A stretch of DNA of 64,000 nt from Pseudomonas sp. FP453. Lineage in GTDB: Bacteria; Pseudomonadota; Gammaproteobacteria; Pseudomonadales; Pseudomonadaceae. Positions 17,628-26,571 of this stretch are shown one piece after another. Every line of letters begins with the position of its first letter. Position 1 is the stretch's first letter. Where the stretch lies: positions 2,046,001-2,110,000 of the forward strand of contig NZ_CP117435.1 in the NCBI RefSeq assembly GCF_030687495.1, in the 5' to 3' direction. The notes under the pieces were generated by a model. It made no database searches. It was not told where the DNA came from and was given only the letters and a program-made list of their open reading frames with translations. The translations under genes were made by a program, and so were the position numbers.

Positions 17628-18572
17628 ATGTCGCGCCGAAACGTCGATCTTCCTCCGCTCAATTGCCTGCAGACCTTCGAAGCGGCCGCCCGTCATTTGA
17701 GCTTTACCCAGGCCGCCCATGAGCTGAACCTGACCCAAAGCGCGGTCAGCCGCCAGGTCAAGCGCCTGGAAGAAGACCTCGCCCGCCCGCTGTTTTACCG
17801 ACTGGCCCAGGGCCTTAGCCTCACGCCGGCCGGGGTGCGTTACTTCCGCACGATCCAGCGCCTGCTGCGCGAACTCGACCGCGAGTCCGCCGAGTTGCGC
17901 CGGCGCGGTGCCGACCGCCAGTTGACCCTGGCCAGCACGCCGACCATCAGTTCCATCTGGCTGGCCGGCTTGCTGCCGGACTTCCAGCGCGAACACCCGG
18001 ACCTGGACATCCGCATCCTGTGCAGCGAAAGCCCCAGCCACCTGGATGTCAGCGAATATGACCTGGGCCTGTTCTACCACCTCGACGAACTGCCCGCGCC
18101 CCACGGCCTTGAACTGTCGCCGGTGTTCGACAACGAACAGGTCATCACCGTGTGCAGCCCGGCTTATATAGAGCGCCACGGCCCGATTCACGACGTGCAA
18201 CACCTGCTGCACGGCCACACCTTGCTGATCGTCGAAGACCACTACCACGACTGGCTGACCTGGACCGACTGGTTCGCCGACGCCGACGCCCACTATCACA
18301 CCCCGCGCCATGCGTTGCGCACCAACAGCTATCAACTGTTGATGCAGTCGGCGGTGATGGGGCACGGCGTAGCCCTCGGCTGGAAGAGCCTGCTCGCCGG
18401 CGAACTGGACGCCGGGCGCCTGCAAATGGCCTTGCCCCACACCATGCACAGCCGTGGTCGCCTGCACCTGATGCAACCCCATCACCGCAACCCGCCCTCG
18501 GCGGCGCGCAGTTTTCGCCAATGGTTGCTGGCCCATGCCAGCCGTTTGAACAACCCCCCTGAGCCCTCATGA
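17628..18572 (+). CDS. LysR-family transcriptional regulator (GcvA-like)
   Basis: A 314-residue LTTR with the winged helix-turn-helix at the start (PLNCLQTFEAAARHLSFTQAAHELNLTQSAVSRQVKRLE) and a periplasmic-binding-like effector domain. The ATG at 17628 follows a TTGGAA stretch; a TTG four codons upstream is an alternative. It is on the same strand as the transporter and hydrolase before it, and overlaps the following MFS gene by four bases, so it is the probable local regulator of this module. Confidence 0.88.
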   Translation: MSRRNVDLPPLNCLQTFEAAARHLSFTQAAHELNLTQSAVSRQVKRLEEDLARPLFYRLAQGLSLTPAGVRYFRTIQRLLRELDRESAELRRRGADRQLTLASTPTISSIWLAGLLPDFQREHPDLDIRILCSESPSHLDVSEYDLGLFYHLDELPAPHGLELSPVFDNEQVITVCSPAYIERHGPIHDVQHLLHGHTLLIVEDHYHDWLTWTDWFADADAHYHTPRHALRTNSYQLLMQSAVMGHGVALGWKSLLAGELDAGRLQMALPHTMHSRGRLHLMQPHHRNPPSAARSFRQWLLAHASRLNNPPEPS

Positions 18573-19840
18573 ACCTGACATTCCTGACCTTTCCCGCGCT
18601 GTACAGCGCGACCATTCTGATGCTCACCGGCAACGGCCTGTTTTTCAGTTTTATCGGCCTGCGCCTGAGCAGCGAGGGTATCAATGAGGTCTGGATCGGT
18701 GCGCTGACGGCGGCGTATTACGGCGGCATGGTGTGTGGCGCCAAGTTCGGCCACCGCATGATTGCCGGGGTCGGGCATGTGCGTTCGTATGTGGCGTGCG
18801 CCGGCGTCGCCACCATCATCGTGTTGCTGCATGTACTGTTCGAGCAGCTGGAGTTCTGGCTGGCGCTGCGTTTTGTGATGGGCCTGGTGATGATGAACCA
18901 GTACATGGTCATCGAAAGCTGGCTCAACGAGCAGGCGGAAAACAACCAGCGCGGCGCGGTGTTTGCCGGTTACATGGTGGCGGTGTCGCTGGGCCTGATG
19001 CTGGGGCAGGGCGTGCTGGTCTGGCGCCCGGAGCTGGACTTCAAGCCGCTGCTCATCGTCGCGATCTGCTTTGCCGCGTGCCTGTTGCCGGTGACCATGA
19101 CCAAGCGCCTGCACCCGGCCAAGCTGGTGGCGGCGCCGCTGGAAGTGGGGTTTTTCTGGCGACGGGTGCCCCAGGCGCTGACCACGGTGTTTGTCACCGG
19201 CCTGATGGTCGGCGCGTTTTATGCGCTGGCCCCGGTGTTTGCCACGCGCAACGGCTTGAGCACCGCCGAGGCGAGTACCTTTGTTGCGGTGTCGATTTTT
19301 GCCGGGTTGTGCGGCCAGTGGCCCATCGGCTGGCTGTCGGATCGCATCGATCGCTCGCGCTTGATTCGTGCGTGCGCCCTGGCCTTGGGGCTGGTGGTGA
19401 TTCCGCTGTGGGGCCTGGTGCAGTTGCCCTATGCACTGCTGCTGGTGTTCGGTTTTCTCAGCGGCTTGCTGCTGTTCACCCTCTACCCGTTGGCGGTGGC
19501 GCTGGCCAATGACAACGTCGAACAACCACGACGTGTGCCGTTGAGCGCGATGCTGCTGGCCACCCACGGCATCGGTGCCAGCCTGGGGCCGATGCTCAGC
19601 GGTGCGCTGATGAACAGCTACGGCCACGGCGCGTTCTACATGCTGTTTTCGGCCTGCGCGCTACTGCTGATCTGGCGCGTGCAGCCGAAGAAAGTCACCG
19701 GCGAATACCTCGTCGAAGGCGCGCCGTTGCATCACGTGGCCATGCCTGAACACCCGATGGGCGCGGTGCTGGATCCACGGGTGGATGAGATCCCTGAGGA
19801 ACTGGTGATCAGCGAACCGGCGCCCGCTACCAAGGCCTGA
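18569..19840 (+). CDS. MFS transporter (YcaD-like)
   Basis: A 423-residue, 12-helix MFS protein related to the YcaD group (GLFFSFIGLRLSSEGINEVWIGALTAAYYGGMVCGAKFG; NQYMVIESWLNEQAENNQRG). It starts inside the LysR stop codon (ATGA overlap), so translation is coupled. The last ~50 residues are hydrophilic and acidic and extend past the usual core. The substrate is unknown; co-expression with the BCCT/hydrolase/LysR genes suggests export of a product or an accessory import route. Confidence 0.87.
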   Translation: MNLTFLTFPALYSATILMLTGNGLFFSFIGLRLSSEGINEVWIGALTAAYYGGMVCGAKFGHRMIAGVGHVRSYVACAGVATIIVLLHVLFEQLEFWLALRFVMGLVMMNQYMVIESWLNEQAENNQRGAVFAGYMVAVSLGLMLGQGVLVWRPELDFKPLLIVAICFAACLLPVTMTKRLHPAKLVAAPLEVGFFWRRVPQALTTVFVTGLMVGAFYALAPVFATRNGLSTAEASTFVAVSIFAGLCGQWPIGWLSDRIDRSRLIRACALALGLVVIPLWGLVQLPYALLLVFGFLSGLLLFTLYPLAVALANDNVEQPRRVPLSAMLLATHGIGASLGPMLSGALMNSYGHGAFYMLFSACALLLIWRVQPKKVTGEYLVEGAPLHHVAMPEHPMGAVLDPRVDEIPEELVISEPAPATKA

Positions 19841-19843
19841 CGG

Positions 19844-19960
19844 CTACTTGGCTTTTTTCTTGCGCGGTTGGCGCGTGGCCAGGTGCTCGAAGCAAAAAGC
19901 GGCGGTGCCGAACACGGCGATGAGGGTCAGTACGAGCATGCCGAGGGTTGAACTTTCCAC
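19844..19960 (-). CDS. Small single-pass membrane peptide (38 aa), unknown function
   Basis: A 38-residue frame opening with GTG after an AGGA ribosome site 8-9 bases upstream. It reads MESSTLGMLVLTLIAVFG then TAAFCFEHLATRQPRKKKAK: one membrane helix followed by a basic tail, so an inner-membrane peptide with the tail in the cytoplasm. It lies convergent with, and 3 bases from, the MFS gene. I do not recognise it. The ribosome site, the coding-like composition and the helix-plus-basic-tail design support a real gene. Confidence 0.6.
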   Translation of the reverse strand: MESSTLGMLVLTLIAVFGTAAFCFEHLATRQPRKKKAK

Positions 19961-20037
19961 GGTGAATTCCTACGTGATGGGGTAGGCATTCACCGTAGAG
20001 GTGCGGCGAAAGCGCCTCAATAGAGGCGACGCAATCC

Positions 20038-21540
20038 TTACGGCGCCGGGTTGATTGTTACGCAGTCTTTACGCGGTTCAGGCTGTTGGCGGCCGAGGAA
20101 GAGATAGACGATCACGGCCGTCAGCGCGGTGAACACGGCCAGCACTTGCAACAAGGTATTGAACCCTGCGTTGTAGGCCGTACGCAGTTTCGCTATGGGA
20201 ATTTGCCCGGTCTGTTGCAGATCACCCATGACCAGATGTTGTGCCGCCCGTGACAGTTCTTCTGGCGACAGGCTGCTGTCGAGGCTCAGGTGACGCGCCA
20301 CCAGCGCACTCAATACCGCCACGGTAACCGCCAGCGCCACGCCTTCGCTGGCCACGCGGGTGGTGTTGAAAATTCCCGCTGCCATGCCTGCTTGCTCCTT
20401 GGGTACCACGCTGATCGACAGGCCGTCCATCAAGCCCCACGGCACTGCTGTGCCCAAGCCGATCAGCAGCAAGGCGGCGATCAGTTGACCGTGTGCGTCG
20501 GCGGGCAGGATGCTCAACCGATAAAGGCCAGCGGCGGCCAGCAAAAATCCTACGGTGCACAGGCGCCCGGCCGACACCCAACGGGTCAACGACGCCGCCA
20601 GCATCGGCACCAGCAGCATAGGCGCCGACAAGGCGAGCATGCGCAGCCCCGCGTCGAACGCGCTGAGGCCATCGACGCCGATAAAGCGGATCGGCAGCAA
20701 TACCACCAACACGATAAAGCAGTAGCAGGTGCCGATTGGCAGGATCTGCACGCCGACGAAGCGCGGGAAACGCAACAGCCGCAGCTCCAGCATGGGCTGC
20801 TTGGCACGGGTTTCCACCCACGCAAACACGGCGGCAAGCAACCCCGACACAACGAGCAATGCCTGGATCAACGGCGCGTTCCAGCCGTGCCCAGGCGCGA
20901 TAATCACGGCACTGGTGAAGGCAATCAACAGACCCGAAAACGCCAGTACGCCGGGTGTGTCCAGGTGCTGAGCGTGCGGGTTGCGGCTTTCCCGCAGGTT
21001 CGGCACGGCAAACACCAGGGACACCCCCGCCAGCAGTGCGGTAAACAGGAAGATCCCGCGCCAGCCCAGCCACTCGATCAACACGCCCGACAACAGCGGG
21101 CCAAACGCGAGGCCGACGCCAAACGTGGTGCCCAACACGCTGAACGCCCGCGTGCGCGCATGGCCGTCGAACTCCTGCGCCAGCGCGGCCGTCCCGCCCG
21201 CCAAGGCGGCAGCGGCGGCGATGCCTTGGGCGCCGCGCAACAGGTCCAGCCAGAACACCGTGGGCGCCACCGCCAGCAACAGGGAGACGCCGGCAAACAA
21301 GCCCATGCCGCCGATGAACAAGCGCTTGCGCCCATAACGGTCGGCAAGGGTGCCGGCGGCCATCAGCAGGCTGCCGAAACTGAGCATGAACGCATTGGTG
21401 ATCCATGCCAGTTCAGTGGGCGTGGCGTCAAACGCCCGGCCAATGAACGGCGTGGCCACGGCGCCGCCGGTAAAACTCATCGGCAAGACCAGTGCGGCCA
21501 GGCAAATCGCCGCGAGGATGGTGTAGCGATGGGGGTGCAT
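20038..21540 (-). CDS. MFS transporter, DHA2 (EmrB/QacA) type
   Basis: A 500-residue, 14-helix MFS exporter with the DHA2 motif A region (GTLADRYGRKRLFIGGMGLFAG) and antiporter motif C (LGTTFGVGLAFGPLLSGVLIEWLGWRGIF). Proteins of this set pump out hydrophobic drugs or metabolites in exchange for protons. A LysR regulator is divergently encoded 113 bases away and an inverted repeat lies between them, so substrate-inducible control by that regulator is likely. The substrate is unknown. Confidence 0.9.
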   Translation of the reverse strand: MHPHRYTILAAICLAALVLPMSFTGGAVATPFIGRAFDATPTELAWITNAFMLSFGSLLMAAGTLADRYGRKRLFIGGMGLFAGVSLLLAVAPTVFWLDLLRGAQGIAAAAALAGGTAALAQEFDGHARTRAFSVLGTTFGVGLAFGPLLSGVLIEWLGWRGIFLFTALLAGVSLVFAVPNLRESRNPHAQHLDTPGVLAFSGLLIAFTSAVIIAPGHGWNAPLIQALLVVSGLLAAVFAWVETRAKQPMLELRLLRFPRFVGVQILPIGTCYCFIVLVVLLPIRFIGVDGLSAFDAGLRMLALSAPMLLVPMLAASLTRWVSAGRLCTVGFLLAAAGLYRLSILPADAHGQLIAALLLIGLGTAVPWGLMDGLSISVVPKEQAGMAAGIFNTTRVASEGVALAVTVAVLSALVARHLSLDSSLSPEELSRAAQHLVMGDLQQTGQIPIAKLRTAYNAGFNTLLQVLAVFTALTAVIVYLFLGRQQPEPRKDCVTINPAP

Positions 21541-21569
21541 GGCAGCCGTCCTTTATCGTCCAGTTGAAG

Positions 21570-21590
21570 TCCTGATTAATCTATTCAGGA
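21570..21590. promoter_or_regulatory. Inverted repeat, candidate LysR operator
   Basis: Arms TCCTGA and TCAGGA are separated by 9 AT-rich bases in the divergent intergenic region, the spacing and position expected for a LysR-type box controlling the MFS exporter and the regulator. Confidence 0.5.
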
Positions 21591-21653
21591 TGCAATCGTA
21601 GATAAACAGGCTTACCTTCCACTGATAGCGGACAAAAAGGATGTAATGGATCA

Positions 21654-22547
21654 ATGGACAGCCTGGGTGGTGTGATTTCCTTCGTTAAAACGGCAGAGGC
21701 CCTCAGTTTTGTCGCGGCGGCGCGGAGCCTGGGGATTTCGGCGTCGGCAGTCGGTAAAAACGTCGCCAAGCTGGAAGCGTCGCTGAATGTGCGGTTGCTG
21801 CAGCGCAGTACGCGCAAAGTCAGTCTGACGGCGGAGGGGCAATTGTTTTACGAGCGTTGTCGGAAAATCCTCGACGACTTGCAGGACGCGCAGGCCATGC
21901 TCTCCCATGTGGTCCAGCAACCCCGTGGCAAGTTGCGGGTGAGTCTGCCCACCATCGGCTATCGCTTCCTCATGCCGCACATGGCGGCATTCCGCAGCGC
22001 CTACCCGGAGGTTGAGCTGGAGCTGGATTTCAACGACCTGCTGGTGGACGTGATCGAGGAGGGCATCGATGTGGCGATCCGCAGCGGCGGCCTGGCGGAT
22101 TCGAAGCTGATGGCGCGTCGGCTCGGGCCGTTCAGGTTTCTGCTATGTGCCTCGCCGGAATATTTCCAGCGCCATGGCCGGCCGCTGGTGGTGAAGGATC
22201 TGGAGCACCACGCCTGCCTGCGTTACCGGTTTGCCACCACCGGCAAAATCATGGACTGGACCCTGGCCGCCGACCCCGCATTCACCGGGCTGCGCCTGCC
22301 CACGGCGATGACCCTGAACAACATGGAAGCCATGCTCATGGCCGCCGTCGACGGGCACGGCATCGCCTTTGTCCCGGATTTTCTCGCCCGCGAGGCCTTG
22401 GCCCAGGGGCGCCTGCACAGCGTGCTGGATGAGCAGTGCAGCGATAGGGGACAGTTCTGGGCGTTGTGGCCGTCCAGCCGTCACCTGTCGCCGAAAATCC
22501 GCGTGTTCGTGGACTTTATTGCCGAGCGCCTGTTCCCCTCAAGCTAA
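21654..22547 (+). CDS. LysR-family transcriptional regulator
   Basis: A 297-residue LTTR of the CrgA/DmlR-like group: wHTH at 1-60 (FVKTAEALSFVAAARSLGISASAVGKNVAKLEASLNVRLLQRSTRKVSLT), then the effector domain (HMAAFRSAYPEVELELDFNDLLVDVIEEGIDVAIRSGGL). It is divergent from a DHA2 exporter, which is its most probable target. Its stop overlaps by four bases that of the convergent catalase-like gene. Confidence 0.9.
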   Translation: MDSLGGVISFVKTAEALSFVAAARSLGISASAVGKNVAKLEASLNVRLLQRSTRKVSLTAEGQLFYERCRKILDDLQDAQAMLSHVVQQPRGKLRVSLPTIGYRFLMPHMAAFRSAYPEVELELDFNDLLVDVIEEGIDVAIRSGGLADSKLMARRLGPFRFLLCASPEYFQRHGRPLVVKDLEHHACLRYRFATTGKIMDWTLAADPAFTGLRLPTAMTLNNMEAMLMAAVDGHGIAFVPDFLAREALAQGRLHSVLDEQCSDRGQFWALWPSSRHLSPKIRVFVDFIAERLFPSS

Positions 22548-23710
22548 GGCGCGTTGCGGCTGTGGCGGTAATCACTGACGGCCTCGTACACCGCTTTGCG
22601 CAGGCGATTGATACCGCCGATGGGACGGTGCTCCGCCACGCCGAACCACGGGTTGAAGGACTGGTTGTCACACGCCAGGTTCTGCTCAGGGGTGTCGAAG
22701 TCCTGTGCCGGGATGCGAATTTTCGCCACGGTTTCGTAGGGCGCGTCGCTTTCTTTCCATTCGATGCTGGTGTCTTCGATCGGCATGAATTTCTGCGGGT
22801 TCTGCCGCTGGATCTGCAACACAAAACAGGCCGCGACGCGGTCGGTGGACAGTTGCTGAGTCAACGCGCTGCGCAGGAAGTTCGGCAGGTCCTGGTTCTG
22901 TTTCGGCAGCACGTACTGCGGGCAGTTTTGCGCATCGGGTGCGACGCGGAACTTGGCATTCGCTGCGCCGAACTTGTAGGGCGAGACGGAAAAATACGTG
23001 GTCTGCGTCGGGCTGGCCGGGGCTGGCGCCAGGGTGGCCAGGGCGATAAACAGGTGACGCACTTGCCAGCTGCGCGGGTCGACCTTGGGGAAGAACGCCA
23101 GGACCTTTTTGCCATCCGCCTGGGCGCCGATGTTCTGCGCGTATTCCGCCACGTCGCTGACAAAAAAGTTCGGGTGGCTGAACATCACGAAGTCTTGTTC
23201 GCTGCGGTTTTGCTGGTCGGCCAGCAGTTGCTTGCCCGGCACATCCAGCAGCTTGAGCGCCATGCCGCGCGCATCGCGAATGCTGTCGAACTGCGGGTAG
23301 GCGTTGCCGTTGGACAAGCGCATCGTCGCCTGCCAGGTCTTGCCCGGTTCGGCGAACACGCCTTGGCGCAGCGCCGGGTCGAGGTCCGCCAGCACGCTGA
23401 CTTCGGCCTTCACGCAGCCATGGGCCTTGGCGTGGGCATCGCGCAGGTAGCGCGTGCCTTCACGGTGCTGGTCAACGATGCGCACGGCTGTCTGGATGAT
23501 GCCTTGGGTCATGGCGGCTTCGCCTGGCGGAATCTGCTCATCCGGCGATACCGGGCCACTGTGCTGCCAGGCATACCAGGCGGTGGCGCCGAGCCAGCCG
23601 AGCAGGCCGAGGCCCACCAGCCACAGGAGGGTCTTGCCGAGAAAGGCGCCGATGCGCAGCCACAGGCGTGCGAGCAGGGAAGGGCGGTCGTAGGGGGATC
23701 GAATCATCAT
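22544..23710 (-). CDS. Catalase-like heme protein (y4iL-type)
   Basis: A 388-residue protein with an N-terminal membrane anchor (GKTLLWLVGLGLLGWLGATAWYAW) followed by a divergent catalase-fold domain (AHGCVKAEVSVLADLDPALRQGVFAEPGKTWQATMRLSNG; QDFVMFSHPNFFVSDVAEY). It resembles the small catalase-related y4iL group, a relative of allene oxide synthases and hydroperoxide-metabolising heme proteins, rather than a true catalase. Its start overlaps the di-heme protein gene by four bases, so the two are cotranscribed and probably act together in the periplasm. Peroxide or lipid-hydroperoxide turnover is an inference. Confidence 0.78.
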   Translation of the reverse strand: MMIRSPYDRPSLLARLWLRIGAFLGKTLLWLVGLGLLGWLGATAWYAWQHSGPVSPDEQIPPGEAAMTQGIIQTAVRIVDQHREGTRYLRDAHAKAHGCVKAEVSVLADLDPALRQGVFAEPGKTWQATMRLSNGNAYPQFDSIRDARGMALKLLDVPGKQLLADQQNRSEQDFVMFSHPNFFVSDVAEYAQNIGAQADGKKVLAFFPKVDPRSWQVRHLFIALATLAPAPASPTQTTYFSVSPYKFGAANAKFRVAPDAQNCPQYVLPKQNQDLPNFLRSALTQQLSTDRVAACFVLQIQRQNPQKFMPIEDTSIEWKESDAPYETVAKIRIPAQDFDTPEQNLACDNQSFNPWFGVAEHRPIGGINRLRKAVYEAVSDYRHSRNAP

Positions 23711-25515
23711 GGCAGTTGTTGCTCCAGCGGGCCGCCCAGTACTTTGAGGTATTCCAGCAGCGCCCAGCGTTCCTGCGGCAGCAAGCCACGGCCGATGACG
23801 CCATTGCCACGCTGGCCAGCACGGAATTCGTGGCCGCTGTTGTGGTTGCCGGTGATGTTGGTATCGAACAGGAAGGCGTTCTTGAACGCGCCGGTCTGAA
23901 AGCCGAGGTGGCGCGGGTCGTAGTCGAAGGTGCCTTTATAGAAGGTGGTGCTGCGTTCGTCCTGGGGCGACAGCAATTGGTAGATCGTCGGCACCGAACC
24001 GTTGTGCAAGAACGGCGGCGTGGCCCACACACCGGCCAGTGGCCGGGCCTTGTAGGCGCGCAGTTCGCGCACGCCGATGGGCAGGCCGTAGCCGTCCAGG
24101 CGCGGACGCTCGGCGGGAGTGACGCCGGCGGCGCGGTAGGCGTGCTCCTCGACGAATGCAGTGACGTAGGCCAGGCCCTTGGCCACGGACATTTTTTTCA
24201 GGTCCAGGGGTTCGGTTGGCGTGGGGTGCAACTGCACATTCAGCTGGGCCAGTTCGGCCGGGTCCCATTGCAGGGCGCTGAGGTCGTAGCGTTGGTCGGC
24301 GATGTTGTTGGCGGTGCCGGGGTCGGTGCCGATGTAGTCCACCGGGAGCATTTTCAGTTGCTGTACCGGGCGGCCGTTTTCCTCGGTGACGCTGGGCACA
24401 TGGCAGCCGGCGCAGTTTTCGGCGAAGAGTGCGCGGCCCTGGGCAGCGAGGGGTTTGTCTACTGCGCCGAACAGGTCTTCGGGCCAGGCCGGCGGCTTGA
24501 GGCGTTGCAGGGTTTCTTCGATCAGGTTGAGGTCACGCACGCGTACGCTGGACGGGTAGCGCGCATCACCTTGCAGGGGTTGGCCCGCGCTGTCGAAAAA
24601 GCTCAGGGTGGCACCGACGCCGAGGGCTTCGCCGATGTTGCGCGCCATGGGCTGCTGGGCCGAGCCGTTCCATTGCACCCAGTCGAAGGTCCAGATGTCC
24701 CACAGCTGTGGGTAATCCACCGGTGCGTTGGCGATGCGATAGTTATCCGGGGAGATCGCGTCGCCGAAGCTGGCATTGGCGATGCGGCCGAACGCGTCGG
24801 TTCGGCCGGGGCCTTCCTGGGTGGGGTAGAGGCCGCGGTGCGTGTCGTTCCAGGCGACTTTGAGGAAGGTGTTCAGCGACTGCTTGAAGTCCTCGCGCAG
24901 TTGGCTGTGCTCGGCGTCGTAGCGGTCGCCCAAGACCTGGCGGGCGAAACGCTCGAATTTCCACGGGTTGTAGTAGGTGGCGGTAAGGCTGGCGACGAGG
25001 GCCTGGCCGAAGCTGCCACCACGCAGGGTCGGTACGCTGGACGGCAGCACATGCTGGGCCGAACCGCCGTCGATGCGCAGGGCCTGGCCGTTGAAATGCA
25101 ACTCGCCGGTGTGGCACGCGGCGCAGGTGATGTCCAGGAATTCGGCACGGTTGCCGGCGTTCTGGTGACGGGCGAAACCTACCGGCAGGTTGCCGGGGTT
25201 TTGCGCGGTGGCGACTTGCTTGGGGTCCACCAGGAAGCCGAAGCGCGCCAGGTACTCGGGCGTGGCGAAACGCTGTTCGGAAAACGGCAGCTCAAGGGCG
25301 GTGAACCAGTCGTAGTGCAGGCCCTTGACCTGGGTGCCCTGGGGCGTGAAGTAGTAGGTCTGGCGGTCGGCGGCACTCCATTGCTCGCCGTAGTGCACCT
25401 GCTGCACGGCCACGTAGTCCGGCAGCTTGGGGTTGACGATGTAATAGAGCACCACGGCCAGGATCAGCCCCAGTGCTGCGAGTATCAGCAGGAAAACACG
25501 GGAAAAAATGCGCAA
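23707..25515 (-). CDS. Di-heme cytochrome c peroxidase / RoxA-like dioxygenase
   Basis: A 602-residue protein with an N-terminal membrane/signal helix (FLLILAALGLILAVVLYY) and two c-type heme sites, CAACH (131-135) and CAGCH (368-372). It is much longer than the ~320-residue CcpA peroxidases and has the size and layout of the RoxA-like group, which includes rubber oxygenase and the P. aeruginosa fatty-acid dioxygenase/diol synthase pair. It opens with TTG, preceded by AGGA at 8 bases; no better start is visible. It is cotranscribed with the catalase-like gene. Oxygenation of an unsaturated lipid or hydrocarbon is a reasonable hypothesis; simple H2O2 reduction is the alternative. Confidence 0.82.
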   Translation of the reverse strand: MRIFSRVFLLILAALGLILAVVLYYIVNPKLPDYVAVQQVHYGEQWSAADRQTYYFTPQGTQVKGLHYDWFTALELPFSEQRFATPEYLARFGFLVDPKQVATAQNPGNLPVGFARHQNAGNRAEFLDITCAACHTGELHFNGQALRIDGGSAQHVLPSSVPTLRGGSFGQALVASLTATYYNPWKFERFARQVLGDRYDAEHSQLREDFKQSLNTFLKVAWNDTHRGLYPTQEGPGRTDAFGRIANASFGDAISPDNYRIANAPVDYPQLWDIWTFDWVQWNGSAQQPMARNIGEALGVGATLSFFDSAGQPLQGDARYPSSVRVRDLNLIEETLQRLKPPAWPEDLFGAVDKPLAAQGRALFAENCAGCHVPSVTEENGRPVQQLKMLPVDYIGTDPGTANNIADQRYDLSALQWDPAELAQLNVQLHPTPTEPLDLKKMSVAKGLAYVTAFVEEHAYRAAGVTPAERPRLDGYGLPIGVRELRAYKARPLAGVWATPPFLHNGSVPTIYQLLSPQDERSTTFYKGTFDYDPRHLGFQTGAFKNAFLFDTNITGNHNSGHEFRAGQRGNGVIGRGLLPQERWALLEYLKVLGGPLEQQLP

Positions 25516-25761
25516 GATAACTATCCTTGTCGAGTTGTCGCGTTGTTATGCCACTACGCCACAGGTGCGGCAAGTGGCCATGAGCCCGGAACAGGCGGTC
25601 CCGCGATCCTTCGCGGGCCCTCATCATGAATGAAAATGCTTTTAAACACGTGAACTTATCGCAAGTTTGTGGCTCACATGCCGGTAGCCATTGGTCGTGG
25701 CCGCCTGATAAGCTCGCGACTTTATTCGAATGCCCTTTTGGCGCATGAACAAGGAAATAGC

Positions 25762-26502
25762 ATGAAACAGCATCGGTTGGCGGCGGCGGTGGCCCTGGTT
25801 AGCCTGGTACTTGCGGGTTGTGATTCGCAGACCAGCGTAGAGCTGAAAACCCCGGCGCAGAAAGCTTCCTACGGCATCGGCCTGAACATGGGCAAGAGCC
25901 TGGCTCAAGAAGGCATGGATGACCTGGACTCCAAAGCGGTAGCCCAAGGCATCGAAGACGCCGTCGGCAAGAAAGAGCAGAAGCTCAAAGACGACGAACT
26001 GGTTGAAGCGTTTGCCGCACTGCAAAAGCGTGCTGAAGAACGCATGACCAAGATGAGCCAGGAGTCGGCAGCCGCCGGCAAGAAGTTCCTCGAAGACAAC
26101 GCCAAGAAAGACGGCGTCGTCACCACCGCTTCCGGTCTGCAGTACAAGATCACCAAGAAAGCCGACGGCGCACAGCCTAAGCCGACTGACGTGGTGACTG
26201 TTCACTACACCGGCAAGCTCACCAACGGCACCACCTTTGACAGCTCCGTGGATCGCGGTAGCCCGATTGACCTGCCGGTCAGCGGTGTGATCCCGGGTTG
26301 GGTCGAAGGCCTGCAACTGATGCACGTGGGCGAGAAGGTCGAGTTGTACATTCCGTCCGACCTGGCCTACGGCGAGCAGAGCCCGAGCCCGGCGATTCCA
26401 GCCAACTCCGTGCTGGTGTTCGACCTGGAACTGCTGGCCATCAAGGACCCAGCCAAGGCTGAAGCCCCTGAGGCACCTGCTGCACCAGCCGCCAAGAAGT
26501 AA
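25762..26502 (+). CDS. FKBP-type peptidyl-prolyl isomerase lipoprotein (Mip/FklB-like)
   Basis: A 246-residue protein starting with a lipoprotein signal (LVSLVLAGC, lipidated C20). It has an alpha-helical FKBP N-terminal dimerisation domain (ASYGIGLNMGKSLAQEGMDDLDSKAVAQGIEDAV) and a C-terminal FKBP domain (VVTVHYTGKLTNGTTFDSSVDRGSPIDLPVSGVIPGWVEGLQLMHVGEKVELYIPSDLAYG). The tail is Ala/Pro/Lys-rich. It catalyses proline isomerisation of envelope proteins. The ATG has an AAGGA ribosome site. A terminator follows 18 bases after the stop, so it is a single-gene unit. Confidence 0.93.
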   Translation: MKQHRLAAAVALVSLVLAGCDSQTSVELKTPAQKASYGIGLNMGKSLAQEGMDDLDSKAVAQGIEDAVGKKEQKLKDDELVEAFAALQKRAEERMTKMSQESAAAGKKFLEDNAKKDGVVTTASGLQYKITKKADGAQPKPTDVVTVHYTGKLTNGTTFDSSVDRGSPIDLPVSGVIPGWVEGLQLMHVGEKVELYIPSDLAYGEQSPSPAIPANSVLVFDLELLAIKDPAKAEAPEAPAAPAAKK

Positions 26503-26520
26503 TCGGCGCCTGAACACACA

Positions 26521-26550
26521 ACGCCCCGTCTCGACGGGGCGTTGTTGTTT
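26521..26550 (+). terminator. Terminator of the FKBP gene
   Basis: The hairpin ACGCCCCGTCTCGACGGGGCGT is followed by a T-rich stretch, 18 bases past the FKBP stop codon. Confidence 0.88.
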
Positions 26551-26571
26551 CTGGGAGGTGCATATTTATAC

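Noticed and set aside
23668..25629. Antisense open frame over the di-heme protein gene (653 codons)
   Set aside because: CxxCH heme sites and a leader helix are on the minus strand; the plus frame is a composition shadow.
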